A DNA stretch of 64,000 nucleotides from Leucocoprinus leucothites. Its lineage: Eukaryota; Basidiomycota; Agaricomycetes; Agaricales; Agaricaceae. Where the stretch lies: contig JAACJO010000015.1 in the NCBI GenBank assembly GCA_013368445.1, positions 310,001-374,000 of the forward strand, written 5' to 3'. How positions within the stretch are numbered: position 1 is the first letter of the stretch; every line of letters begins with the position of its first letter. Below are positions 1-11,549 of the stretch, piece after piece. A program made the translations under genes and the position numbers. Under the pieces are notes generated by a model that had not been told where the DNA came from, did no database searches, and saw only the letters and a program-made list of their open reading frames with translations.

Positions 1-663
1 GGTTTGTAAGTTACCTCTGACTTAGGCAATTGTGAGATTACCGCTTGATTTGACATACAGCTACTCACATTAGCAATCGCATGAATCAATGCAATCGTTC
101 CACAGGCATTGCCGACCTAGGATGACAGAAATATCAGTGATTGGCAATTACAGATGGATGCGAACATACATATTGTTTAACATACATCAGGGTCTCATCA
201 ATCGGGTGTTGACCTTTTGCTGCTATCTTCTCGTCATGCTCCGCTTGTTTTGCTTTAATCGGAGAATTGGACGGGAATAGGAGGATGACTGCTTTAGTTG
301 GTTTGGGAATTATGCTCAGAAGCTAATGAACTGTTGGAGTTTTCATGAGCAAAGAAAATTTGATACTCACATCTTCGTCAAGGCCATAAATGTCGACAAA
401 TTGATTTTGTGAGATAATCACACCGGCTTGATCTGCCCACTAGCAAAGAGGATACTTGAACATGCATACCCGTTTTCTTCGGGCAAACTCTCACCCACCG
501 AATTGAATACCTAGGCCAACGGTGTCGGTCTTTGCTTAATCAAACACAATCAGCGAAAATAAAGTACCTCTGGGTTGCCTTCCAAAGGGATCCAGCGATT
601 AGCCGTGGTATTCTTCTTAGAGTCAGCAGTTCCAGGCGCGATGTTTTCAGAAGTCGATGTCAT
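1..663 (-). CDS. Ubiquitin carboxyl-terminal hydrolase, UCH family (UCHL3/YUH1-like), 5' part only
   Basis: Cysteine protease of peptidase family C12 that cleaves ubiquitin from small C-terminal adducts. Five exons can be assembled on the minus strand: 568-663, 499-510, 371-439, 170-322 and 69-116, all joined in phase 0. They read through RWIPLEGNPE, VFNS, WADQAGVIISQNQFVDIYGL and LLSIIPKPTKAVILLFP to KQYVGNACGTIALIHAIAN. The last contains the oxyanion Gln and the nucleophile Cys (codon 102-104). This is the N-terminal half of a UCH domain. The catalytic His and Asp lie beyond base 1. Exon 2 is only 12 bases long, and without it the family sequence NPEVFN is broken, so I regard it as real. 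The start at 663 gives a 22-residue lead before RWIPLE. Family assignment is firm; the exact orthologue name is not. Confidence 0.9.
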
Positions 664-1468
664 GAGTGGCAGGCAAAAGACAACACTCGTCCGAGGGGCG
701 ATTGATGCAATCCAGGTAGTCTGACGTCATCGCATTCACTGAGAATGTGGCTGTGTAATGTGCTTTGCCACGATTCAAGTACCCAGCCGTATAACTTCAA
801 ACAAAGCCCTTCAGTTGCTGTCTAGCGCAATAGTGCTCCAGAAGTCAGCACAGCCGACGGTCTTTGTATCTTGAAGTTGCAATGCGGCGGCGGTCTAGCC
901 AATCTGGAACAAAAAGAGAGTGGTATTACTAATCAGTGCAATGGGATGAATGTGGCTGTGCCATCATTTCATCAGCAACCGGCACACAACTTGGCCGGCA
1001 GCCACCCGAAGTCTTTGTTCGACACCCAAGCCTCCTTAGCCCCTCTCGGCCATCGCCTTGTCCATTAAGTTTGAGGAAGAAGACAGGAGCTCGAGTTCAT
1101 AACCTTGCCATCCCATCCACCTATGTAACTCAGTTACTGGTATCTCTGTGGGTAGCCTCTGGCATAAAAAAAACACTGCCATCCTCGGCGTGGCATTTGC
1201 TGTCTCCACTGGCGCTTGGGAAATTGCTCCGAGAGCATCATTCCATGCTCCGAATAACTTACGGAACTACGTTCATGTCGGCGTGGTCGGCATTAGGCCG
1301 TACTTGGCAGTTGGACTTGCATTGCCCCACAGCTATATAACAGGTGTATTCTCCTGAGCATCTGCTAGTCATCTCCACTCAAGACCTAGGCACCTAAACG
1401 CATCCCGCCTTCTTGAGCAAAGCTTGCTCATCGCAACGGTTTCTTCCAATCTTATAATCATCTCGACG
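664..1468. promoter_or_regulatory. Divergent intergenic region with TATA box for the cyclin gene
   Basis: About 800 bases between the divergently transcribed UCH and cyclin genes, without a convincing gene. A TATA-like TATATAA sits at 1334-1340, about 130 bases before the cyclin ATG at 1469, which fits a transcription start near 1365. Short open frames here show no family resemblance. Confidence 0.45.
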
Positions 1469-2368
1469 ATGACTTCCCCGTCTAAAATTATTTCATCTCC
1501 CCTAACATACACCAGCGCAACCACCCACCCAAAGCGCCTCTCAGACTACGAGCCTTTGGCCAAGATATGCTCCTCATTCGTCCTGGAGCTCTTTGCTCCT
1601 GATTCCTTCTCCGACCCTCACAATCCCTTCGGCTCATTGCCATACTTCATTGCAATGGCATTTTCGCAATCACAGCTCCCTGAAGCCAATGCTCTTGCTG
1701 CGTTAACTTTGCTGCACCGCATGAAAACTCATAATCCCACGCAATGCCTTTCAGCCACTGCAAAATGCCGCGAAGCTGAACGTCTCTTCCTTTCCTCATA
1801 CATAGCCGCCACCAAAGTCCTCAGCGATGATCGCTACCGCCTACAGTTCTGGGCTGTGGTGGGACAGAATAAATTTACTACCGACGAGCTCACTCAGATG
1901 GAGAAGGAGTTCTTCGAAGGTCTAGAGTGGGACATGCGGATAGACGATGCCACGTTAGCAATCTACCAGTTGCTTGTGGAAAGACGGAAACAGGTGGACG
2001 AAAGAAAGGATCAGGACAATCAGAAGTCGCGGGGCAGCTCCACGGAGTCGGGTTCGAGTGTTGGATCTTCAGGTTCAACAGGTTCCTCGAACTGGAGTTC
2101 AGACAGCACGGGCTCGTCACTCTCATCCTCCTTGCCAAGTACTCCAGCAGACCCTGCGATCTCTGATCCTGTTATATCTGCTGGTCTGCTTAGGCTGAGG
2201 GAATCCGAACAGAACATGGCATGCCTTGATCAGCGTATTGAAGAGCTCCAGCAAAAGTTCGATTCGCTAGTCGCTAGTACACCTTGCCGCAGTCAAGCCC
2301 ACAGCCCGAAACCTCATGGGGCACGGCATGCGATCAAAGAGAAAATCTGGAACGTCTTTCACCACTAG
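1469..2368 (+). CDS. Cyclin (PCL/PHO80-like cyclin-box protein)
   Basis: A 299-residue single-exon protein. The open frame extends upstream to a TTG at 1424, but the first ATG is at 1469. A cyclin box fills roughly residues 30-165. The diagnostic stretch is LFLSSYIAATKVLSDDRYR followed by FTTDELTQMEKEFFEGLEW, typical of helices 3-5 of the cyclin N-terminal fold in Pcl/Pho80-type CDK partners. The C-terminal third is low-complexity (Ser/Gly/Thr-rich) and then forms a short charged helix. The protein should bind a Pho85/Cdk5-class kinase. Whether its role is cell cycle or phosphate and glycogen control cannot be told from the sequence. No intron is needed. Confidence 0.75.
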   Translation: MTSPSKIISSPLTYTSATTHPKRLSDYEPLAKICSSFVLELFAPDSFSDPHNPFGSLPYFIAMAFSQSQLPEANALAALTLLHRMKTHNPTQCLSATAKCREAERLFLSSYIAATKVLSDDRYRLQFWAVVGQNKFTTDELTQMEKEFFEGLEWDMRIDDATLAIYQLLVERRKQVDERKDQDNQKSRGSSTESGSSVGSSGSTGSSNWSSDSTGSSLSSSLPSTPADPAISDPVISAGLLRLRESEQNMACLDQRIEELQQKFDSLVASTPCRSQAHSPKPHGARHAIKEKIWNVFHH

Positions 2369-2668
2369 TTTTGAAACTAGTACATCATTCTTGTATTGGA
2401 TTCTTGTATTCACCTTTGGTTTTTTTTTTTCTGGACTTTATTATTCTTACTGTTATTTAGTGTACAACAGTTACTGCTACCTATTTGCGGCATTTCAGGT
2501 AAATACCCTTGTTGTAATTGTAAAATACCCTATCCATTGTTTGGGTCATATGGTTACACGGAAATATCTCACATTCCCATCAGTTGTCTAATACATTTGT
2601 TGCCCAGCTACCAGCTTGTGCGTAACGCTTACCTGAAGCCTTCTTTCTGTCGGAAGAATAACGCTATC

Positions 2669-4638
2669 ATGCCTTCACACATTTTGGAAAACGCTCAGAA
2701 CGTTTTGATCACCAACTCATACTTCATTGATAATTCGCAAGGTGGTCCGATCGTGACCGGCAAAGGTGAGTCCAGAAATAACACCAACTACTATTTTCGT
2801 CCAGCTACTGCTCACTGACTAGTAACACGCGACTACTAGGCCTTCAAGTCCTCTTCGAAGCTTCAGTTCCAGAGGCTGCTCACGATTCATTTGCGCGCTA
2901 CCCCCCCTCTCGTTGCCATCCCGAAACCCGCAAAGTGTATATCGAAGAGATTATCACATGGGGACAGAGCGACCAGCCAGATCTTCCGTGTATCCTGTGG
3001 CTAAAGGGGCCGGCCGGAGTCGGGAAATCCGCCATAGCGCAGACTTGCGCTGAGGCCCTCGGAGAGAGACTTGCTGCTGCATTCTTTTTCTCTCGACCCA
3101 ATGCTCGAGATGACCCGAACCGGCTTTTTACCACGATTGCTTATCAGTTGGCAACAAATAACAAGCCTTACCGCGACATTCTCGATAGCCTGCTCCACGA
3201 TGACCCATCGCTGGTGACCAAATCCATCCCCCAACAGTTCCAATACCTCATCGTCGGCCCCCTTCATCAACTAGTAGCACGAGGACACGCTTTTGGGAAG
3301 AAAGTTATCATCATCGACGGGCTGGACGAATGTCACGGAATTGATTTCCAGCGGGACATTGTAAACATCATCGCAGCTTCAGCGCAATACAAAACAACCC
3401 CATTCCTTTGGGCTTTCATGAGCCGACCAGAACCTCATCTTACTGCTACTTTCACTTCCTCCGTAATACGACATCTCTGCCATAACGTAGAGGTGGCTGT
3501 AACCCGTGACGACGATCAGGAACTGAGACAATATCTCAGGGATGGTCTAGAGGAAATTCAGCGGGAGAGGGGTCTTCCATCGTCTTGGTTTTCCGAGGAG
3601 GATCTACAGCAGCTCGTCGAGCTTGCAGCCGGCCTCTTCATATATGCTGCTACTGTTCTTCGATTTATCGGTCAACCCAGCGCTTTGGGCCCAGAGGGAC
3701 AGCTGCGCTCTGTCCTTGCCCTGTATCAGCAGCAGCTTGTCGGTATACGTACTCGCTCTGACTTGAAGCATCCCCTGTCCGAGCTGGATTTGTTCTATAC
3801 CCTGATTATCCAACAAATACCCCAGGAAATCCTTCCTGTCGCGATGAAAATCCTTCTCGCAACCGCATATTTCCCTCGATACCGTGACATACCACCAGCT
3901 CTTAAAATTGCCGAGATTCTTGGACTTTCAGAATCTCAGCTCCAAAACGCCCTCTGTCAGAACCTTCAGTCAGTTCTGACGTTCGCGACTATCAAGCCTC
4001 GGGATGGTACCCCCGAACTTGTCATCCGCTTTTATCATACTTCTTTCATGGAGTTTCTGCACGACGAATCAAGATCTGGGAGATTTAGTTTGTCCCATGC
4101 TGCTGTGTCGTTGCGAAAGGATATCTTTCAGTGGCTAAACCGGAGCAACCGGAGCGACCAGGCCTTTCAATGTACGTTTGCTTCTTTCCTGTTTACTCAG
4201 AGACTCGGATGTTCATGTTCAGTAGCAAAGGGCGGTTTGAACGAGCGCTCAATTGATTCCGAGATATACAGAGGAGCTTTTCGATGTCTTTTACGACTAT
4301 GCATCTCGTATCCCCTTGAAAACGATCCTGCAACCTTGCAAAACCTTCGTGATTTCGATTATCTCGCATCGTGTTCTCGGGGACAACGGTACGGCATCGA
4401 CTTGACCAACTTCAGTAACAATGTAAACATATCCTCCATTTTCTTAGATCATAGGATTTTTCTAATGACGCGGCGATTTAGATACCAAGAGCATATCGGA
4501 GAGCGATCATACGCCCCTATTGGTCCATATCACAACTCAAGCGGAGGTTGGTCAAAGGGACCGACCAGCTATATGTACTTGGAAACGGGAAAGGAAGAGT
4601 TCTGGTCAAAGTTCAGAGTGATAGGAATGGTTCGGTGA
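2669..4638 (+). CDS. NACHT-domain NTPase (fungal NLR-like protein)
   Basis: STAND-class signalling NTPase of the kind expanded in mushroom genomes and linked to non-self recognition. Exon 1 is 2669-2765, the intron runs GTGAGT to TAG, and exon 2 begins at 2840; the product is about 631 residues. The N-terminus (MPSHILENAQNVLITNSYF) is the short leader common to basidiomycete NACHT proteins. It is followed by FARYPPSRCHPETR, Walker A GPAGVGKS (about residue 89), FFFSRPNARDDPNRLF, and Walker B KVIIIDGLDEC (about residue 190). The C-terminus has no WD40, ankyrin or TPR repeats, so this is a short-form member. A 51-base GTACGT...CAG stretch near 4173 is an in-phase optional intron, so the frame is open either way. 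The ligand is unknown. Confidence 0.85.
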
Positions 4639-5092
4639 TGGAACCATTCCCTAGTGGTCCCATTACGAGGTGCATGTACTTCTTCCGTCGGTAACATTTC
4701 TCATAGTCCGGTATAACCGACTTCAAGAAATTCTATTGGCAACTACATACGACATATGTAGAGTTCAAGGGTCGGTGAACAGTCATGCGATTGTGTGGTC
4801 ATGAACAACTTCCCTGACAAATCGCCCTCCCCGATGACTCTCCTCTCAATTTAATGGCCAAAGTAAAGCACCCAGAGTTCATAGTGCACTTCCACCATAA
4901 AAGACATTGTTATTAGGCCATCCGGGATGTACACCCCATCGTCTGACCAACTTTTGGAACGCTCGTCATAGTGACAGAATTCAGACTGAAAAAAAAACTT
5001 CAGAAAATCAACCGTAGTCGAGAACCCTATCGGATAGGTTCTCAGTTTCCAGCAAGCTATATATCACCGAATCTATATAAGATATGTAATTA
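4639..5092. other. Intergenic, no gene seen
   Basis: Region between the convergent NACHT and ZPR1 genes. It holds both 3' flanks. No open frame resembles a known family and I see no repeat or RNA gene. Confidence 0.5.
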
Positions 5093-6873
5093 TTACGAAG
5101 CCATGCCTGGAGCCGGCTCCTCCTTCTCTGCATTCTCGTCCTCGTATCCCTCAACCTTGATGTCGTTCAACCCAAGTTCTTCATTCTGTTGCCAGGTCCT
5201 CTCGTAACTTTCGATCGTCAAGTTTGGATCCGGATCTGGAGCATAAAGGTTTTGTACGTAAGAATTCGCAAGAGGATCGTCGAGGATGACGGTAAATGGT
5301 CGTTCAGCGGCCTTGATCTGAATGAGAAAAGCATTTAGACGCTAATTGGAAGCTATATTCCGAAACGAACACAGACCTGTCTCAGGCTTTCGAGAAACGC
5401 TGTAAAGGAGGCTTTATCCTCTGCCTTTGATGAGTCTCCGCTCATGAAGACCTTCTCTGCAAGTTCTTCGTATACTTGTTCAAGAATTCCTTCCAGAGTG
5501 GTGAAACGGCCTCCAAGTGTACCGTGTGTGAGGACGAGATCGATCTCAGGAATAGTGAGCCCTGCTGTCTCGCTCTATTATAGTATCGCGGAGTCAGAAT
5601 TCCTGTTATGTTTACCAGATAGAGGTACTCACTTTCAAGATATCACGACTCAAGTCTTCGCGATCCTCAACCTTAACCGTGATGCGCTTTCCTTTATCCG
5701 AAATCGCACCGCCAGATTTAACCTCATTATCCCGATAACCGCATCTATCGCAGTTAGTCGACATGATTAAAATATCCTGAACTCGAGATTAGACAACAAA
5801 ATAATACCTCCTAATAAGTCCGGCGTACCTTGAAATATGGTATATTAACTCTTTTCATGTTTGTTTCTATCGGGTGTCCACAGCTCGAGCATACTCCTGG
5901 GAATACGAAGATTTCATCCTCGCCGACTTCGTCAGTGTCAAGATTGATTGCTTCAGGGTTCGCGACCTTGGGAGCGGACATGGGTTGGCTTTCTTCAGCA
6001 CTAACAAGTCCTAGTGCAATATTCTGTTCGAGCGTGCGATGGTAGGTCTTCTTATTCCACTTGGGATCCGACATGCTTCCAACGAACTCGATGAAACTGT
6101 TACCTGCTGGATCGTCGAGTTTTATGGTGAATGAGGGCATCGGGGCATCTTTATCAGAGGCTTTTTTGGAAATCACGGCTCCGGAAGTCTCGTCGCCTTC
6201 ATCTTCATCTTCGTCGCCTAGAATGTCTTTCAGCTTGTCTACAATTTTCTGGATCTTTTGGTAGTTGTCTGGGTCCTGGATCCTTCGGAGGGGCTGATCC
6301 ATGCTCAGATCAGAGACAATATCACGGATGAGCCCTTCTACGGTGGTCAACTGTCCGCGAGACGTTGAAGGAAGCGTAAGCTCGAGTTCGGTGATCGTGA
6401 TTTCGCATGTAGCAGACCGAACAATTTGGCGATCTAGGTCTGACCGTTCAAGGATATGAGCGGTGTATGATGCCCCTTCGGCTGTTCAGTCTAACGTTAC
6501 TATCTGAAGGGAACATAGGTCAAGAATATACGAACGTTGTATAACTGCAGCTGCTTGGATTTCGTTATTCTGTGTACCGCAGTGTTCGCATCTGAATGAC
6601 ATCACGACAATTTCCTTAAAGAATGGGATAGATGTCAACAGCAATCTCGTAGTTCCCTACTGGCGATCTCGTCAATACGTATTTTCGAACGCTTCTAATT
6701 GAACCACTGACCTCTTCATGACATTTCATGCACAGCGAAGGTATCTCCGTTACTACTTTCTCGTCGTCGTCCGTCGCATCGACTGTTGTTGTCTTCTCTT
6801 CTACCTGGTCCGCCTGGTCGGCGACTTTGCCAATGGCTGGGAAAAGTTCATCCCTCTCTTCTGTGGTTGACAT
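5093..6873 (-). CDS. ZPR1: ZPR1 zinc-finger protein
   Basis: Conserved eukaryotic zinc-ribbon protein, a folding partner of elongation factor eEF1A. Six exons: 6712-6873, 6536-6656, 5829-6481, 5633-5776, 5377-5574 and 5093-5317. Phases agree throughout and give 500 residues, the family's usual size. Both ZPR1 modules are present. The first zinc ribbon is [21 protein letters not shown] with [12 protein letters not shown], followed by its alpha/beta domain. The second is [20 protein letters not shown] with [17 protein letters not shown], then its beta domain with [14 protein letters not shown]. An acidic linker ([10 protein letters not shown]) separates segments. Intron 2 uses a GTTCGT donor. 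The gene diverges from the HNH gene over a 363-base shared upstream region. Confidence 0.95.
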
Positions 6874-7236
6874 AGTGGGGGGAATTAGTGGTGAATGACG
6901 TTTACCAGGGAGATTAAATCAGAAAAGCTATGAATTGAGTCATCAGGAGCAAAATCTAATCAGTGTATTATTTGCTCATGCTTGGTCACAAAAACCACAT
7001 CTGAGTTAATGGAACCGGGTTCTGCCCCACCGCTTCTTGCCGAATGGGTTGCGTCGGGAAATTTACAGAGATACCAATCTTTCGGTCTCCTTAGACGCGC
7101 TTCTCACCTGATTCCAATGAACTCACGTTAAAGACTCACCTGACAGCATTCTGGAACCGAAGACCCTGTCGAACCATTTAACTTGCTTTCTGTGTCGCTG
7201 TTGTGCTTGTGCTCTATAACCCAGAAATTACTTTCC
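6874..7236. promoter_or_regulatory. Shared upstream region of ZPR1 and the HNH gene
   Basis: 363 bases separate the two divergent start codons, so the promoters must overlap or sit back to back. I see no clear TATA box. Co-regulation is possible but not shown. Confidence 0.4.
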
Positions 7237-7973
7237 ATGACTCTACCAGCTCCCTCCTCAACACAGTTTTCCATATTTCGCGGCTGCATCGCTCAGCAAC
7301 TTATTCTCAAACAAAAGACCGGCGCAACAGACGCAGAGTCAGAGCTCGACGACTTTGTCGACTTTCTCGCCGAGGAATCCTGGTCTCCTCTTCCACTAGC
7401 TCTACAATCCGCGACATACCAGTCGCGTGAAACGGCCCCAGAGATCGAATCTCTAGATTTCGAAACACTCACGTCTCCAACATTCATCGAGACTCTGATA
7501 TCTTATAGAATCACGGAAGACGCTGATGACGCTGTGAAATTCTTGCGTAAGGTTGCAGAAACATATCGTGAGGAAGCTTGTGCACCTCCTCCTGTGTGGT
7601 CTAGTACTCGCACGGATGAATGTGAAATCTGCGAGAGGGACATTCCGTTGACGTATCATCACCTTATACCTCGGAGTACGCATGACAAGGTTTTGAAGAA
7701 AGGATGGCATGATGCTAGTATGCTGAACTCTGTGGCTTGGTTGTGCAGGTGTGTTAATCTGTTGTTTTTTTGGGGTGTACTGTATAGACATGTGTTTTGG
7801 TTAGAGAGTGTCATTCGATGGTTCACAAGGTTGAACGAACGGAGGTGCTGGCGAAGGAATACTATACGGTAGAGCTGTTATTAGCGAGGGAGGATATTCA
7901 GAAGTGGAGAAGTTATGCTTCTAAGCAGAGGTGGAGACCTCGACCAAAGAAGGTTCAAAGGACGCCGGTATAG
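7237..7973 (+). CDS. HNH-type zinc-binding domain protein
   Basis: A 226-residue protein from two exons, 7237-7748 and 7805-7973, with a 56-base intron. The ATG at 7237 is preferred because the upstream in-frame extension resembles 5' leader sequence. The first half is helical and unassigned. The second half holds CEICERDIPLTYHHLIPRST, then WLCR across the splice into ECHSMVHKVE. This arrangement (CxxC, HH, CH, H) is that of HNH/McrA-like folds found in uncharacterised fungal and plant proteins. The basic tail is WRSYASKQRWRPRPKK. The HH pair and paired Cys suggest metal binding; nuclease activity is inferred only from the fold. Confidence 0.8.
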
Positions 7974-8275
7974 TAGTATCCTGAGTCAAACGTCTTGTAC
8001 TTCGATCTAGGGAATAGTCGGTGATATACATGTTCTTTGAACAAGAGTGAAATTGAACCCTCATTTCGTCTAATTGTAGTCATCTCTCAAGTACAACCCT
8101 CGGTGAAAATGGTACTCTATCATTAAATGTACAATGGAATGACCCTTAACCTCCCAAAACAAAAAGCAAACAACGATCTCGAGGCAGTTGGTGAACCCCA
8201 AATGAACAGCTCGAGATAGCACCATGTCAACTCATCCGGAATTGGCAGAGTTGAAATTTCTGCACTCGGAGAACT
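7974..8275. other. Intergenic, convergent 3' flanks
   Basis: Short AT-rich stretch between the stop of the HNH gene and the stop of the minus-strand DUF6533 gene. Nothing else is seen. Confidence 0.4.
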
Positions 8276-10295
8276 CTAACGGTGCCCCTGCGGTGTACCC
8301 CCGAGGCTTCTTAGTTCCAACTCGAAGCTAACCGCGCGCACTCGGATATCGTTCCTATTATTCTGCGCCGATCCATGAGTTTTCATCATGAGATACAGTC
8401 GTGAGGCCTGCCACAAAAGAAGGAAAAAAACGATGAGCTCGGTGATCCAACAGAATACATCAATCTCACCAGTAATGAATTCGACATTGTCCAAAACCTA
8501 TCAAGCCCAATTAGTGACCGGGTATATTTAGATGGGAGAGATTTACACCACAGCGGGTATCCAGAGATGTTTACTGGGATGAACAAGATCGAGTATCAAG
8601 ACAACGCCGTAAATGACTGTATAGCATTGAGCCGAAAGCTGCTTTAGACTTAGCGAATAAGGAGAGAGGATTAAACGAACGATTATTCCTATTTCATGCA
8701 GTGATATCAGTTCCGGTTTCGATCATCAACTTACATCAAAGTACGTACCCGAGAAAGTATAATGCTCCTTGACGGAATAAGATAAAATACGTTGGGAGGC
8801 TATTTCTCGTGGAGATTACAGCACGAGTGAAGGTATCCTCTGTGTCCGTTCTGACTTCCTTGACGCTCTTAAGGAATTGCGCGAGAGTGAGGATAAAGTA
8901 ATAGACTATAGCAAGCCGTTGTGGTTTTCGGGTCAACTGATAGTGAACACGGGAGTGGGATTTATGTTTGAACTGACTTTGAGCCATGATTGGGACAATA
9001 CTAGTATTCGTGCGTTTGTTTAGGCAATGCGAGGGCACGCGGAGGGAGTCGGGTTTATTGAGAATAAACTCACGTTAGTAGGTCCTGTGTCCTTGATTTT
9101 CGATTGAACATGGACATGTTACAGCCTTTAGGTAGGGTTTTTGCAAGGTACATTCGGGGTTTGAATGTATCATCGATGATTGCTAGAATGACAAGTGCCT
9201 TGTCACCTCTTTTGTTAACTTTTTGGAGCTTGATTGAGGATGGATAAAGGGACTGTTACTACTCACGATGATTTGGACTGAGGAGTAGGAATGATGTAAT
9301 CGTTTCGGGTTTTATCGTTGAAGTGTTAGGAGGCGGACGTACTTATGAAGATTACCCTTGTGAGGTATCGAACTTGGAGGGGGTTGTGGATGAGAAACGG
9401 CGAATAATATGGGATAAGCGTGCTTACTTTTTGGTTTTGTTACATATAGCGCGTCGAGTCGGATTAGGATTAAAGCATCTGGGATAATGGATGCAAGGAC
9501 ACCTGCGCTAAGGAGGTTTGGGGACATCGCTTTAGCTCTTTATACGAATGTAATACATGTTCTGTTCTCTTACGAGCTGAAGCAAATGACCTGCCATAAG
9601 TAACACCTTGATCGTGACTTAGTAAATCCACTAAAAATAAACATTGATAGAGGTGGTTGACGTACAGCTGATCAACAACCGGGGGTGATTTCAAAAGTCA
9701 GTTTTGGGGCAGAACCTCGATATGAAGATGAACTTGCATGTCCTTCTGGGTCCACCGTGGAATTGTAAACTATCAGCGAAGCGGAGAGGGGTCATGTCAG
9801 GTTTTTGTATGCTAATGCTGTGAGCGCCCTCTTACCACACATGTTAATGCTTAAATGTCACGGTGAATGAGCCTTCAAATACACATGCTAGGTTAGGGGG
9901 TACTCACAAAAAGACGAGGGCGAACATGTAACGACATAGAGAGTATAACAGCTTGCTTATAGTCCATCTCTGGCTTGGTGAATGTCGTATCACTCTAGTG
10001 TAAAAAAAAAACTTCGAGGCTTGCTCACCGCCAGACGAGTCTGACCTAATTAACACGGGTAAGTGACTACTGATGCTGAAATGTTATTGAATGTTTTTAG
10101 AATTCACCTCAAGGTCGAGAGTGAGGAGGGCATCATAAACCATGATAGACGCGCAAGCCGCTAGGTGTATTTCACTCGATGTTATTCCACGTTTTATGGT
10201 GCATATACGACAGCAGTAGTCGCTGGAGTACAAAGCTCACCTGATACCGGTCCAATATACAACAAGCCTGAAGGAGTTGCTGGTGTCAATGACAT
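8276..10295 (-). CDS. DUF6533 seven-helix membrane protein, copy A
   Basis: Member of a large basidiomycete family of multi-pass membrane proteins of unknown function. The first four exons are 10241-10295, 10108-10160, 10029-10045 (17 bases) and 9908-9973. They give GPVS-AACASIMVYDALLTLDLE-VRLVWR-QRWTISKLLYSLCRYMF, which is the DUF6533 signature. Further exons encode ALILIRLDALY, the FILTLAQFLKSVKEVRTD segment with LPTYFILFRQGALYFLG, and the last exon with ASRLYLMM and RAVSFELEL ending at 8276. The first four exon lengths (55, 53, 17, 66) equal those of copy B at 23,332, and both ends align. The two genes are therefore paralogues in opposite orientation. Exons between about 9,500 and 9,900 were not fully resolved. 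Confidence 0.75.
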
Positions 10296-10719
10296 TGAAA
10301 AAGTCAAGGACAGAGAATGATGAGGGTAGTAGGTGAAAGCGTGAAGGGAGGGGCAGACCCGAATGCCTGCACTTTGCCCATACGAGCTCGGAGCCAACTA
10401 TTGGGTGTCAAGTCAGTGTCGAACCGAACTTGACTGTGTATGGATAGGTAGTAACGAAGCCAGAACTCAAACCACACTTGACGGCATCAGGGACCAATCG
10501 GATTCAATACGAGCTTGGGAGTGTAGAATGTGTCGTTCTCCCGAATTCAAGTATTTACATACATACATATCGGTGTGAGCGTCGACCTTCGCTAGTTCCC
10601 GAACGGATTTGAATTATGCAGGATTTCATATAAATCGCAGACCTGAACGGGAGCGAAAGAGGTTGCGTGCATACTCTGAACGTGAGACTGCTACCACTGC
10701 CAGATACATAGAGATGATA

Positions 10720-11304
10720 CAGTCGTGTCCGTAATAACCCATATCTGTAATAACCCATACCCTGCGATAGCCCATAGGATGTGGGGTCCCCCGAGTTGGT
10801 TGCGGGTGTTTTGATGTCAAAACCCATAGCGCCGGGAGCTAAGTATATAATAAGACACATTTGTAGTACCACATTTGGGTGCTTGTCCTCCGCCGGAGTT
10901 CGGACAGCTGGAATTTGAGTAGATATAATTTTACAAACAGTTTCTACATTCAGTATGCCTCTCACCAAAGTACTCAAAATTCCTGAGAAAGGTCTCGGAG
11001 ACTCAAAAAACAACCTCATCCTCGCCAAACCCTCCTTTAGAACAGGCTCTGAGTCAAAGGGTCAACCGGTATGGCCATTACTGTACCGTAACAAGTTGCT
11101 ATCCCTCGACAAGGGCTAAAAGGCTTAATTGGGGAAAAAGGATTTTACTGATGACAGATTGCCCATGAGGACACCGAACAGCTCTTGGGAGCATGTTCGC
11201 TCTAAACGAGGCACCTAGCAGCACTTCCGGATCCTTTTTCTCGCAAGATGGAGCAGATTCTTCAGAGCTTTTTAAACTGCTATGGGTTATTATAGAGACG
11301 ACTG
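10720..11304. mobile_element. Non-autonomous TIR element, pogo/Tc1-mariner-like (MITE-like)
   Basis: A 585-bp segment with terminal inverted repeats. The left arm starts CAGTCGTGTCCGTAATAACC at 10720. The right arm is its reverse complement ending at 11304, starting CAGTCGTCTCTATAATAACC when read inward. Counting the flanking bases, 24 of 27 positions match. TA lies directly outside each end (10718-10719 and 11305-11306), as expected for a TA target duplication. CAGT termini with TA duplication point to the Tc1/mariner-pogo superfamily. GTAATAACCCAT is repeated in tandem just inside the left arm. No transposase is encoded; a 54-codon frame from 10954 resembles nothing I know. The right end lies 245 bases before the WDR48 start codon. 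Confidence 0.7.
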
Positions 11305-11549
11305 TATTTTTATTGAAATAGGCGACTTTCACAACCTGCGTTATGCGTTATGCTGCCACACAGTCTGGTACAGTACCCTGAGAGCAGTCGTGATATTAGT
11401 AGTGACGAGTCGAATTGTTTTCCAAGTTTTCCTTTTATGTGTGCCCGGTGAAATCGGGCCGGGATAGCCGGACAGGCACGGGTTGGGAAGAATATGATCA
11501 CGAATATGATCCACGACTTTAATCTGTACTCGTATGTGGACGGTGTACG

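Noticed and set aside
936..1357. Overlapping frames upstream of the cyclin gene
   Set aside because: They lie in the promoter region, overlap the TATA box and show no recognisable sequence.
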